IMG/VR virus record: IMGVR_UViG_3300001450_000232
Coordinates: 4,622-26,279 of that record
Strand: one strand, 5' to 3'
DNA from: a virus
Length of the DNA: 21,658 bases
The notes beneath the pieces were generated by a model, which saw only the letters and a list, made by a program, of their open reading frames with translations, did not search any database and was not told the origin of the DNA. The first letter of the stretch is position 1; every line of letters begins with the position of its first letter. Below are positions 1 through 11,900 of this stretch, piece after piece. The translations under genes were made by a program, and so were the position numbers.

Positions 1-2669
1 GGTCCTGAACCTGAGGCTATTTCTGTAGGTCTAGGTCCATATTGATCTACATCCCAATCAGTTCCATCAGCACTTTCTGATGCTGCTATTAATGCTGTTC
101 CTGCAGCTGCTTCTGAGGAATAATTATAAGTTCCACCAGGAGATATAATCACATTATGTTTAGGTGTTTTATGTGCTCCTTTAATACCTACATGACTATA
201 ATCACTAAATAAACAACTTCCAAAAGTAGTAAAAGGTTTTAAATAGGGTTCAAATGTTAAATATGCAGATGCATCATCTCCTGGGTTAGCATCTCCATAA
301 GGATTAGTTGCATATGCTTCTCCTTCAGCGAAACCATTAAAATCATTAGATGAAGCACTATACATTACAGTATTATTTGCTGTTATTGGGTCTATAAAAT
401 TTACTTTTCCTGGATATGCTGGAATTCCATCAAGTCCTGGTGTTGTTTTAGATGGGTGTTTTTCATACCAAGAATAAGCTTGTTTAAAACTTTTATCTGT
501 GTTTTTAGCCTCTTTAAAAGTAATAATATGTAAATCAGGTCTTTTAAAACATTCATCCATAAAGATTTTTAAACTTGCTGAAACATCTCCCGCCATACTT
601 TCAGATGCCCAAAATAAATCTTTTTGTCCCCCTTGTTCAAACCACCATCTTGCTGAAGGATTTTTAAAGTTTACTTTAAAAGTACCTGTTAGCATTCTAC
701 CAGACAGATGTCTTGAACTTAAATTTCCACTAAGATCTTTATATTGGGATAAACCATCTCCATACATGTCAATAGGAACAAATCTTGAATTATAATATCT
801 CATTCCCCCAGGAAAAGGATCCATACCCATATATCCTGCATATCCTGGACCTGTTTGCCAATTTCCATTTACTTGGGGACTAGGGTGTTCAGGGAATGTA
901 TTTTGGTTTTTTCCTATTCCCATACCTGCTGCTTTAAAACCCGTATGAAGATTAGCTGCTTCTCCTCCTCCCTCATCACTTGCTAAATAGAAAAAACCTC
1001 CTCCTTTTCCTGTTTCTCTAGACGCTGCGCCCCCCGTTCCTTCATATAAGACTGCAGTAGCTTTATCTTCTTTTTCTATTTCTTTCCAATTTTGAGCTAT
1101 TAAATTATCACGTAAAGTTGTGTAGATTGCTTTTTCTGTTGGGTGTCCATAAGGATTATCTGTAGCATGATAATCTGTTAACCACCTTCCATCTTCTCCA
1201 AAATGTATTCCTGTTCCTGGGAAATGTCCTTGAGGCATTAGATTTGAAGATTCTGTTGTGTAACTTGCAACTTCTGAAAAATATCCTTTATTCCAATGTA
1301 CATTATAACTTGTATCTAAGTTGTTAGGGTGTTCATAATCTAATAATTTAATTTTAAATTCAGAAGCCCAAGGAAAAGTTGATTGCATTAATTTTGCAAA
1401 TACTGCATCTTCTCCTTTTTTTCTTATTTCTTGTACAAAGAAAGAATCATCTTCAGAATTAAAAACTACTGCTTTATCTAATCTTACATAAGAAAAATCA
1501 GGACCTGGTCCTGGAAACACCTCGTTTTCTTGATATCCAAATATTGAATTACCTACAAAAATAGCATTTGAATAAGTTGCAATCACAGGATCTGTTCCAT
1601 GGCTAATATCCCCTTCTGATTTTCTTCTAGGTATTATAGCTGATCTAGTTATTTCAGTATCTGTCCAAGGATTAGCTAATACCGGTAAACCTGTCCCATC
1701 ATAATTATATGATCTTGAAACATAAGTTATTATAGTTTCTGATCCTAAAGGCCCATTATGTGATAAATGTTTAGGTGGACCATTAAGCCCTTTAGGGTCA
1801 ATTGGATTTAACATTATAGGTTTAGGAATATGAAAATCACCAAATCTTTCTATATGATCTTGTTTTTGAGTATAGGGATCTATTTTATAATGACGAGAAG
1901 GAGTTAAAGGAACATTATTTGAGATTTCAGAAAAAGGAGCATGGTTATGTAAATCTTTTCCATAATATTCAGATCCTGTATAAAATAAAGCTTCTTCAAA
2001 TGTAGATGTAGATGCATTTCTTTGTAAACATAATTTATCTATTTGACCCCCAACATTTACCCCATCTAGCGTATATCCTGAGGGGTAAACAATAGGGTTT
2101 GAAGCTGCATCGTCTACGTATAGTCCAATTCCCCCCTGTGAATTAGGAGAATGAGGATCCCACACCCAACTAGCGTGTTTTGGAGGGTATTTTTCCCACT
2201 CTTCTAAATCTTCATTAAATTCATTAATCCATCTTAAAGATTTAGCATATACATCATATAAAGTTGTTCCTATTCCACTAGCTGAATGTGGTTCAACAAC
2301 ATTTCCTATTGTTTCTTTAAAAGGACCTGTACATTTATAATAATTAAAACCTGCTCTTTCTCCAGATCTTATTATAAAATTCATTCCATCTATATAATTA
2401 TCTACATATCTATTTTGTAAGGGACCTAAATGTTTCCCATCTTCCATTTCATCTGTAAATTCATTGTAATATAATCCTATTAATTTAGTTCCTTCCCATC
2501 TAGGTCTTGTCCATCCTTTTGAAGATAATAAACTATCTTCAAAACATACATTAAAGAATCTACTACCTACAACAGGGGCTTCTATTGGGGGGTTAACTGA
2601 TGGTGCAGCAGGAACTGAACTTTCTCCCATAGGGGCACTATAGTTTCCTTTATTAAACGGTCCAGGCAT
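1..2669 (-). CDS. Large putative virion protein, 3' end outside window
   Basis: The frame is open from ATG at 2667-2669 to the window edge, giving 889 complete codons with no stop and no visible frameshift. The family is not recognised. The N-terminus is Pro/Ser-rich (MPGPFNKGNYSAPMGESSVP), followed by FFNVCFEDSLLSSKGWTRPR and WEGTKLIGLYYNE. That last segment resembles the W-x-x-PR-x-x-G-[ST]-K pattern I associate with phage virion proteins. The rest is rich in Gly, Tyr, Phe, Asn and Pro. There is a helical stretch near KAIYTTLRDNLIAQNWKEIE and a segment ARWWFEQGGQKDLFWASESM. There is no transmembrane segment or known enzymatic motif. No clear Shine-Dalgarno precedes the start. Its place after the baseplate genes suggests a fibre, spike or baseplate-peripheral protein, which is inference. 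Confidence 0.65.
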   Translation of the reverse strand, partial: MPGPFNKGNYSAPMGESSVPAAPSVNPPIEAPVVGSRFFNVCFEDSLLSSKGWTRPRWEGTKLIGLYYNEFTDEMEDGKHLGPLQNRYVDNYIDGMNFIIRSGERAGFNYYKCTGPFKETIGNVVEPHSASGIGTTLYDVYAKSLRWINEFNEDLEEWEKYPPKHASWVWDPHSPNSQGGIGLYVDDAASNPIVYPSGYTLDGVNVGGQIDKLCLQRNASTSTFEEALFYTGSEYYGKDLHNHAPFSEISNNVPLTPSRHYKIDPYTQKQDHIERFGDFHIPKPIMLNPIDPKGLNGPPKHLSHNGPLGSETIITYVSRSYNYDGTGLPVLANPWTDTEITRSAIIPRRKSEGDISHGTDPVIATYSNAIFVGNSIFGYQENEVFPGPGPDFSYVRLDKAVVFNSEDDSFFVQEIRKKGEDAVFAKLMQSTFPWASEFKIKLLDYEHPNNLDTSYNVHWNKGYFSEVASYTTESSNLMPQGHFPGTGIHFGEDGRWLTDYHATDNPYGHPTEKAIYTTLRDNLIAQNWKEIEKEDKATAVLYEGTGGAASRETGKGGGFFYLASDEGGGEAANLHTGFKAAGMGIGKNQNTFPEHPSPQVNGNWQTGPGYAGYMGMDPFPGGMRYYNSRFVPIDMYGDGLSQYKDLSGNLSSRHLSGRMLTGTFKVNFKNPSARWWFEQGGQKDLFWASESMAGDVSASLKIFMDECFKRPDLHIITFKEAKNTDKSFKQAYSWYEKHPSKTTPGLDGIPAYPGKVNFIDPITANNTVMYSASSNDFNGFAEGEAYATNPYGDANPGDDASAYLTFEPYLKPFTTFGSCLFSDYSHVGIKGAHKTPKHNVIISPGGTYNYSSEAAAGTALIAASESADGTDWDVDQYGPRPTEIASGSG

Positions 2670-2712
2670 TTTTTAATTTATTATACATATTAACTTATTT
2701 ATTATTTTATCA
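2670..2712 (-). promoter_or_regulatory. AT-rich gap with possible T4-type late promoter
   Basis: This is the only non-coding gap of any size in the window. On the minus strand AATAAATA occurs at 2696-2703, about 27 bases before the next ATG. It matches the NATAAATA late-promoter pattern described for T4-like cyanophages. A TATAAT lies at 2680-2685 but is too near the start for a usual leader. In sequence this AT-rich either match can occur by chance. I see no hairpin terminator. Confidence 0.25.
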
Positions 2713-2928
2713 TTAAGATTGACTACTATATACATTAGGTTCTGGAGTACAAGTTGCTGTAGATGTTTGAACAATCATATTACTTTGGGCTGCTGTAGGT
2801 CCTACATATTCCCATACTGATAGTGTTCCATTCCATTGCCACCCTATTGGAGGGTCAGATGAAACAGATGTTATACTACCCCACTCTCCGCGCCATATAT
2901 TAGGTTGTGTTATTATTTCAGTAGGCAT
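2713..2928 (-). CDS. Small Trp-rich protein, 71 residues
   Basis: This protein is not recognised. It is neutral to acidic, with four tryptophans (NIWRGEWGS, PPIGWQWNG, LSVWEYVG) in its first 42 residues and a Ser/Thr-rich tail with one cysteine. There is no signal peptide or membrane segment. The aromatic core suggests a small beta-fold, such as a decoration or fibre-tip-like element. The ATG is six bases after the giant gene's stop, and an AGGAAA element at 2942-2947 could act as a somewhat distant ribosome-binding site. A spurious frame is possible, but the compact fit between two virion genes on the same strand and the protein-like composition favour a real gene. Confidence 0.55.
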   Translation of the reverse strand: MPTEIITQPNIWRGEWGSITSVSSDPPIGWQWNGTLSVWEYVGPTAAQSNMIVQTSTATCTPEPNVYSSQS

Positions 2929-2934
2929 AATTTT

Positions 2935-5900
2935 TTAGTTTTTTCCTGTATTAGTTGCTGTTATATTGTAATTAGTTGTAAACTTACCACTACCTACAGG
3001 AGATACTGGTGATCTTGGTAATGTATTAAAAGTATTTATGAAAGGCACATTTCTTCCTATAGGCTGTGGTACATAATAATATGTTTTACTTGTTCTACAT
3101 CCATCAAATGTTAATATAGGATGCATATTATCCCATAAAGTTACATAATTAGTTTGACAACTACCAGGACTTCCATATTTACTTTGACTCATATGACGAT
3201 AATCACTTTGTGTAGCATGACCTTGTCCGTCTCTCCACATATTTTCATCTTCAACATCACTAATATTAATACAAGCATTATATACAGGTATATTTCCTTC
3301 TAAAGGAGGTGCAATTGGAATGATTGTTTCTCTTTCTAATCTTTCTATTGTAGGTATATTTCTTGCAAACTTTTGTCTTTCTAAGTAATGAGGTTCAATT
3401 AATAAACCTGTTTTTAGATTTGCTTTTGCAGGAACATGTTGTTCTACTATTTTAAATAAAGTATGGTCTAAATATTGTATTGTTTTTAAATAATCCCAGA
3501 AGTTTTGTCTATAGCTATTTAGGTATTTTTTAAAGTATGTTAATCTTAATTTTGTTAAATCTGGATAGTCTTCTCTTTTTTGGTGTTTTGGATCTCCAAT
3601 AAAATCATCCATTCTAAAAGCACCTAAAGTATAAACTATATCTTCATTTATTTCTTTTTGTGGTGAGAAAAATACTCCTAAATCATTATAATCTAAAGGT
3701 TGTCTATCCAAAGTTGAGTCTTCTGATTTAATATCAAAAGATAATATACTTCTATCTACTGAACCTGAATCTATTCTTACTTTTTCACTTGTAGTTGAAA
3801 TACCTACTGTGTCTGGAGTTAAATGTCTGTGAGTTTCATATACAGCTCCAAAAGATTGACTTACCATAATACTTCTTATACTTTGAGAAGGATAAAGATC
3901 AAATTCAGGATGGGGGTTGAAATTTTTAACATATCCTGTTCCATTATACTGTATATGTTGATTCATATATGAATCTGTTTCTATTTTATTATTACTTCCT
4001 AAAGGTAATCTTAAATATACATTATCCCAAGATGAACTAATAGTATTACCTGAATATTGAAAAGGGTCAAGTGCATGTTTTAATAGAGTATCATGAGTTA
4101 AATATTCTGTTGTGTGGAATTTTATTTCTTGGAATGATCCTGAATACGCTTCTGCTGCATGTGGGTGTCCTCCAAAATAAGCATGTGTAGCAGGAGTTGT
4201 ATTATCACAATTATTAGCTGCGTCTCCAAATGTTACAGCTCTTTCATATTCACTAAATAAGGCTGAAGATGTTGTATAAGTAACATTTCCTAAGAAATTT
4301 GATTGATAAGCTCCAAAGTCTACAAAATCAGCACTTCCTGATTTTCCTTCAGTTCCTATAAATATATTCCAAAAATCTCCATTAAATGCGGGAAATAACT
4401 CTGATGTAGCTCTTACGCTTCCATTAACTGTTAATGTTAAAGACCCCCATTGTTTATAATCATTTGAAGATGAAATATCAGCACCTACATAAGGTGTTAA
4501 TAATAAATGAGGATCATTTCCTGGGAAGTTTGGATTATATAAACTAAATAAATGTATATTAGTTTGTGCACTTCCTGTTGGACCACAACATAATTGAATA
4601 GGCGAAAGTCCTCTAGCATCATCTAATCTTCTAGGGTTTATTCTAAATTCTATTGTTTTCGAAGATGCTGTTACATGACAGTCTGTAATTATTTCTGGGG
4701 GTATTTCTGTTACTACTGTAGTATATGTAGGTAATACACACTCACATCTACTACTACTTATTGGTCCTGGTACAGGACATCCATATTCTATTGATGAAGA
4801 TGCAGGACAACATGTACATCCTTCAAATTCTATATCTCCTGGTAGTGGATCTCCTCCTGAAGCTATAGCTGCACATTTACAAGCTGCTCCATCTATTTGG
4901 CCTACTAAAGGAGCCATAATATTAGGGTTATTTGTTATAGGTGCTTGTATAATATCTCCAGGTATGTCTTCACATGTTGCTTTATATTCTGTGATATATA
5001 ATAATTTAGATGTGTCCATTCCTCTTTTAGTTGGATCAGGACACATATTATCTACTACATCCATAAAAGGAACTGTAGAGAAATCTGAAGTAACAACATT
5101 ACCATTTATTAACCAAGGGGTCCCAAAACCATTAATTGGATCCTCGTGTAATATCATTAAGGCATTTATTAATGATTCCCAATTAGCATATACTGCATTA
5201 GTCACTCCATTTGTTATCCCCTCTATCCAACTAGTACCATTAGTTTCATTTATATAGTCTGTGTTTACATAGATGTTTGAAGGTCTTACAAATATACCTT
5301 CTCCACTACAATTATTATTTCCTGGATTAAAAGGGGTTATTGGAGGTAAATTATTTCTAAGAACTGCAGGTTGTGCTTCAAGAGGACCACAGGTACAACC
5401 TCCATGATCTGTAGTATTATCATAACTAGTATTCACATAAAAATAACCAGAAATGTTAGTAGAATGACCATTAGTTGGTGGGAGTGCACATACTACATTT
5501 CCTTGTGCCTGTGTATTTATTGTAATTTGAGTACCATGAATCAACCAATCGCAAAAAGCAAAAGGATCAGCATTATCTTCAACTCCTGAGAAATAAGGAC
5601 TTTCTACTCCTCCCCCACCATTATTAAAAGGAAAGTATTGGAATATGTTTTCTGTAGTAATTATATCTTCTCCTCCTGTTTGGTATTGTGTATTAGCTAA
5701 TTCTACAGATGCTGTTGTTTCATGGTATGTTGAGGATAATGATAAATCAGTACCCGATGATACTACTGAACTTCCTGCCCAATTTTCGTCCCAATGTTCC
5801 CCTGTTAGTCCCATTTCTGATATTTTAGCATTTAAAAAATCAAACCAAGTAGTATAATAATTTATATCTGTTGGGTATTCATATACTGTTGATGATGGAT

Positions 5901-8900
5901 CTATTATTGAATTTTGATAAAATCCTTGAATAGTAAACAATCCATATTTATTTCTTAAAGCTGAATTTGGTCCTAAACATAATAAATTATTTACATCATA
6001 AGTTATACTTGTAGTTTCACTTACTTCATTATTAGATTCTAATTCAATACATTGGGGTGTTGCTGAAGAATCTAGATCAATATAAAATTCATATTCTTTG
6101 TTTGGGTGATTTGAATGGTATGAATGTAGATTGTGAGCATTTGATTTAGGTGAAGGAGCTGGAGAGATATCATTTTTATCTAGAAATCCTGGTCGTGTAT
6201 GGTCTCCAATTTGTGAATCACCATATTGTACATAATATAATTCATTTTCTATAACATTAAAGGGAGTTGCATAAGGAAAAGCAGGTTGTGCACTTTGTGA
6301 TCCTACAGTAGCCGCCATTATTGCTGCGTCTCCTCTTATTGCATTTATATCGTCAATTAAATTTTCCCAAGAATACCATGTTTTAGGTAGTGTGGTACCC
6401 ATACTTTGTCCTCCAGATGCTTCATCACAAGTACAATTATCAAGTGCTGCTGTTCCACCTCCTCCAGGTGGACATTGAGTTGATACCGTACATGAAGTTG
6501 TTGCAATTAAATCATAATAAGCATAATTTGTGTGTGTTTTTATATTTTGATGAGATACACCATTATTTGGAATGGATGTTAAATTACTACTCCAATCATG
6601 GTTAGGTTCTATTTTGCTTTCATAATTTTCAATATTATTAGTGTTTTGTGGGTTAGGTATCCATGGTCCTCCATTATTTGTACCATCAGTATAAAATTTA
6701 TTATAACCATAAAATGAATTATCATATCCATATAATCTAATGTAGTGAGGAGTAGCATATCCTCCTCCTGAGTTAGGAGCTCCTCCTGTTGGTCCTTTCA
6801 TTACAGCAGGGCATTCTATTATTTTAGAATCTATATGACGTCTTCCTTGTAAATCACCATCACCATCTCCATCCCAATCTAACCAATAATCTGGATTATT
6901 AATACCATAATCTACACCTTCCCATTTATCAGTTTGATAATCCATATCCGAAGAAAGAATTGTAGAATTATAAAAACCGGGTCCTCCATAAAGATCATTA
7001 GATTTATCACTATTAAATCCTATTCCTGAAAAATATTTTAAAATATTAGTACTTGAAGGCATTTGCCATGGTCGAGCTGATGGATTGTTTTGTCCATACC
7101 ATTCCCATGCTATTTTTAATTGTTCACGATGAGCTACTACAGAATCTATATATACGGATTGATTCCACTTTGATCCTCCATTCATCTGATTATCAGTATT
7201 TGGTTCCGCCCATGGACCTCTTAAAGAGGTAGAAGATCTACCACCAGTATTTGGAATGGCTTTATCGTATGAAGTATTACTATTACCATCAAAATTCCAT
7301 ATTATATCTGATTCTATTGGTAAATCTATTCTGTGTGTAGAATCTGCCTTTCCTGCATTTGCTTGGGTATAAAGATCTCCGGCGTGACTAGTAGAATATT
7401 GGTATGGTCCTCCATATCCCAAATGTACACTATTTTGAGTAGCTAATATACAATTTTCAGCACTACCATAATAAAGAATACCTGTTATATTAGGGTCTCC
7501 AAATTGAGCTGATGTAGAAGATCCTACTAAAGGTTCATTACTACTTATATCAATAGGAGATGAAGAAGGTGATAAAAATATAATTATTCTATACATAAAT
7601 TGAAGATCTGTATTAGGATAATTTGATGTATCTCCATAATGTGGATGAGAAAATAAATGTCCTACTACAGCTTCTAATCCTGAATTACCTACTTGGGTTA
7701 ATTCTTCTCCTACTTGAAAACTTCCTATTTTTTCGTTTGCATATACTGTATAAGAAAGTGCTTCTCCTAAACCACCATAATATCCTGCGTTAGGTTCTCC
7801 ATCACCATAACCCCCAATTAAATTTGGGAAAATATTACGACTTGGGTACATATAACTAGTTCCCTTAACATACCATATTCCTCCTGGTTCTAAAGCTATA
7901 GATGATGTTTTTACTGTTGTAGTGTATTCTGTAGCTAATTCAAATTTTAAAGTACTTATATCAGTTGTTTTTAAGGTTGGATCTATTGAAACATAATCCA
8001 TAAAATGATCAAGACTTGCAAAAGCTCCTTGTGGTAAAGGAATTATATGTTCTCCAAAAGGAGTTATAATAAAGGGTTCATTTATTGTAGCTCCTGATGT
8101 TCCTCCTGATATTTGTCCATAACTACTTAAAGTTCCTGCTGTTACTTCTAAAACTATTACTGGGGGGATTGCTATAAGTTGATTAGGTGTTAGTTCTTTT
8201 ATTGTTGCTATTAAACCTCCATTACCTGATTGAGTTACTGATTCTCCTATTTCAAATAAACCATCTTGAGTAGATCCTTCTACTTTAAATTGATCTACTG
8301 TTAGTGAACTTAAAACAGCACCACTAGTATCTCCTATAATGTCTAATTCTTTATCTAAAGTACCACTAGTTATATCTATTATAATTGCTATATCATCAGT
8401 TCCAGAATTTATTTCTATAATAGTAGCATTAAAACTTCCATTGTTAGGTTGATTTACTGGTTCATTTAAACTAAAAATATTTGTAAGAGAGGAACCTGTT
8501 ATTGTTATTTCTGTATTATCATTTATTATTAAAGTATCAGGACATTCTTCAGCACATAAACATTCGTCTGCTATTATATCTCCTCCTATTTCTGTGTCTG
8601 TCCAATCATCACTTAAAGATACTGAATTTCCTAAATTTATAGCTCTATCTATAAAACCTGTATATGTTGTAAAAGGTGTTTGGTTTGGATCTATTAAAGG
8701 ATCTATAAAGAAATTATCTACTGAAAAAGTATAATTGAATGTTCCTTTACCTAATCCATCATCTTCTTTACATGTTATTACTGATACACCTATATCACTT
8801 TCCCAATCAGCACATAATGTTTCTCCTACTACAATATCTATAGCATTCTCAAGTTCTACTTGTGTAAGTGGGTTTTCTTTAATAGATTCCTCAGTTACAT

Positions 8901-11900
8901 TCCATCCATATTGTTGTAAACCACCATATCCATATTGTGGGTCATATCCTACAGGATATTCTCCTTGTCCCGCCGTATATGCCCAAGTTGCTCCACAATA
9001 AGGGTTTACATTTACTCCAAAATAACCATTTAAAGCATCAAGATTTATAGCTCTATTAGCCCCTGGTAGTAAAATCTCATGGCTAGGTTCTAACATACCT
9101 GGATTTTCATTCACACTACCTGTTAATATTGCTCCTAACACATGTAGGGGGAAGGCTAATTGTGATTTGTAAAAATAAGTTGATCCATCTGCTCCTAGCA
9201 ATTTATTACCACCTGAACTTAATCCTACTGGAGCTGAAGGATACATCATATGAATCAAATCTCCTTGGTTTTCATATTCTGGCGCAGATCTATCTACAGT
9301 TTCTAAATATGTGTGAATATATAATTCATAATCACTTCTCCAAACTTCTTTTCCTTGTTTATTTCCTTCAATTTCTGCTTGAGTACAACTAATATCAGCA
9401 AATGTAGGAGTGATAGAGGATGCAAAACCTGTATATTGATCTTGGTCAGTTGTGTGTGCCCCTGACTCATCATAGAAATTAAAACATAAAGCCTTATCAG
9501 TTGCGTTTTCTAATGAAGGTGCTGGACCCCTCCATGCATTACCCTCTCCTGATAATCCTGAGGTTGTGTTAGGAGCATGATCATCATACAATCCTAAACC
9601 ATCATTAATTATATCTTTTAAAGGTACAGCTTGTCCTCCTATTGTTATAGTATTACCACCAGTCCATACCTCGTTTTTTATTGATATTGCTCGGCCATCT
9701 GATGTTGTGTCCATAGGAAGTACATACCAATTATGGCCTGAAGCTTGCTCAAGATCAGCACTTTCATCCCAAGGTTGGGCAGCTGATATAGTATCATTAG
9801 TACTATAACACGTACTAATAGAACCTGATCCTTGTGCTGAAGGAGTAAAACCATCTGCTTCAAAAGCATTTTGTAAATAGTTTCCTATATTTGAAAAAGG
9901 TAATCTAGCTATATCTAACCATCTTTCATGAGAAGAAATCATATGATAAACTTGTCCTGTAAATGCAGCTCCTTGTTGAACTACCCAATTTTCTACAGTT
10001 TGCATTGCTGATGTAGCCTGGCTAACAGTCATAGAAGTACCATCATAAAAACAATATATTGATGCATCTATAGGACATTGTTCTTGGAGTATCTGATTTA
10101 GTGAGTCTTCTGAGATATTAAATTTAAGAGTATTTATATCTATATCTTGAAGATTACCTAAAGTTGGATCAGATGTACTAATATCAGAATAATAATCCAT
10201 AAACTCTTGTATAGGAGTTATTTGAGATATTGCATCTCCTTCAAAAGCCCCATTACTTGTTGCTGGGTTTAAAATTAATGTTTTACTATCACAAGGTCCT
10301 TCTGCTTCTGTTAATATTAAAGCTGTTGTTAAAAGAGAAAACCTAACACTATTTGCATCTTCTTCTACATTATGACCATCTGCATTTAATTGTTGTAAAA
10401 ATGATTGGTAATTAATATATAAAGTATCATCAAAAGGTATGACATTTGGATCTTTTTTAAAGCCCATAACCCTTCTTATATATCCATTGTTTGGTCCCAA
10501 ACAAGGACTTTCTACTGTTTCGTTATTTGGTAAGGGTTCAAAAGTTTCATAAAAATATTCATCAATATTATACCCATAAAATCCATTAGAATATGTAGTA
10601 AAATAATCTAAAAATTCAGTTGAATTTTGGAATGTTCCATTCCCTATAGGATTTTGTATAAGACCACAACCTGTTGGAGTTACTGTTGTTGTTGTTGTTG
10701 TTTTTTCACAAAAACCAGTACATTCATTGTAAAAGTATCCGTCATTTTCATCACATGTATTTGTTGATGTATTAAATTCTCCTCCCCCAACTGAAGTTGT
10801 GCAAAGACAATAATCTGTGTATACATAAATATTTTGTCCTTCTCCAAATACCTCAGATTCTACATTAGCAAAAGTACGCTGTGGTCCAGTAAGAGTAATT
10901 CCTAATATAGATTCTATATCTGTTATTAAAGCTTCCCAATTATAATAAGTATTTCCATCTATAGAAGCATAAGTAGAGTTGGTTAAAGCATCTATCGTAA
11001 TATGAGTTATAAATAAGTTTTCTGCACTTCTATTCCCATCTATACAAACATCTGGTGTTCCTGATGTTGTGGTATCACCATATAAAAAGGTATCAAAATT
11101 TAATGTTGGGTTGTTTGTTGAGATATGAGACATTTGCATTAAAGCTGCACTTGCTCCTACACCTATTACTCCTGTATCTGTTTTACCTGTACAAGTATCA
11201 GTATTTGAAGATCCAATACCTTCAGTGCTAAATATTATATTTTGAGTGTATAAATCTTCTAAATTAGTATAAGTTGTTCCATCAATAGTTACCCCTCCAC
11301 TATCTACATTACTAAAAATAGTTTCATCTATAAATGTGTTTGAAGGAAAAGGACCAACTATATCACACCCAAAAGATGCTATTTGTCCTGAATTCCATCC
11401 TTCCATATTAATTACATGGTCTCCTGCTGTTAGGTTTATTTTATATACCCACCAATTATTAAAGTTTTCTCCTGCATCTGAATTTTTTTCTACTACTATT
11501 TCACCATCAACAAGAAATCTAATTCTATTATCCCCTCCTAGTCCTATTAAATATTCTCCATCTGCAGGAACTGTTATACATTCAGAAAATCCTATCCATT
11601 GGTTTAATGGATTCATAAGTTGAGTATTACCACCACTAGGATTATAAGTATCTGTATCATCCCATACCCCTATTTGGTTTAATCTTCCATCACTTGTATT
11701 TTGAGAAGGATTTCCAAAATACGTATTTGTAATATTACCATGGAAGTTTGATGAAAGTGGATCTGCAAAAAATTTAGCTCCATTTTTACCATAAACTGTT
11801 GATTGAGCTCCATTTTGTAGGGTAGATGTTGAGTTTACTGTTGGTGGTACTTGTAGTAATTGTGTTGATGTAGATGTTCCACCACCTGCCCCAGCATTTG

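Noticed and set aside
9678-9869. Minus-strand 63-codon frame inside the giant gene
   Set aside because: It is an out-of-frame shadow of residues around 2040-2105 of the giant protein, with a Leu/Gln/Ile-biased composition and no context.
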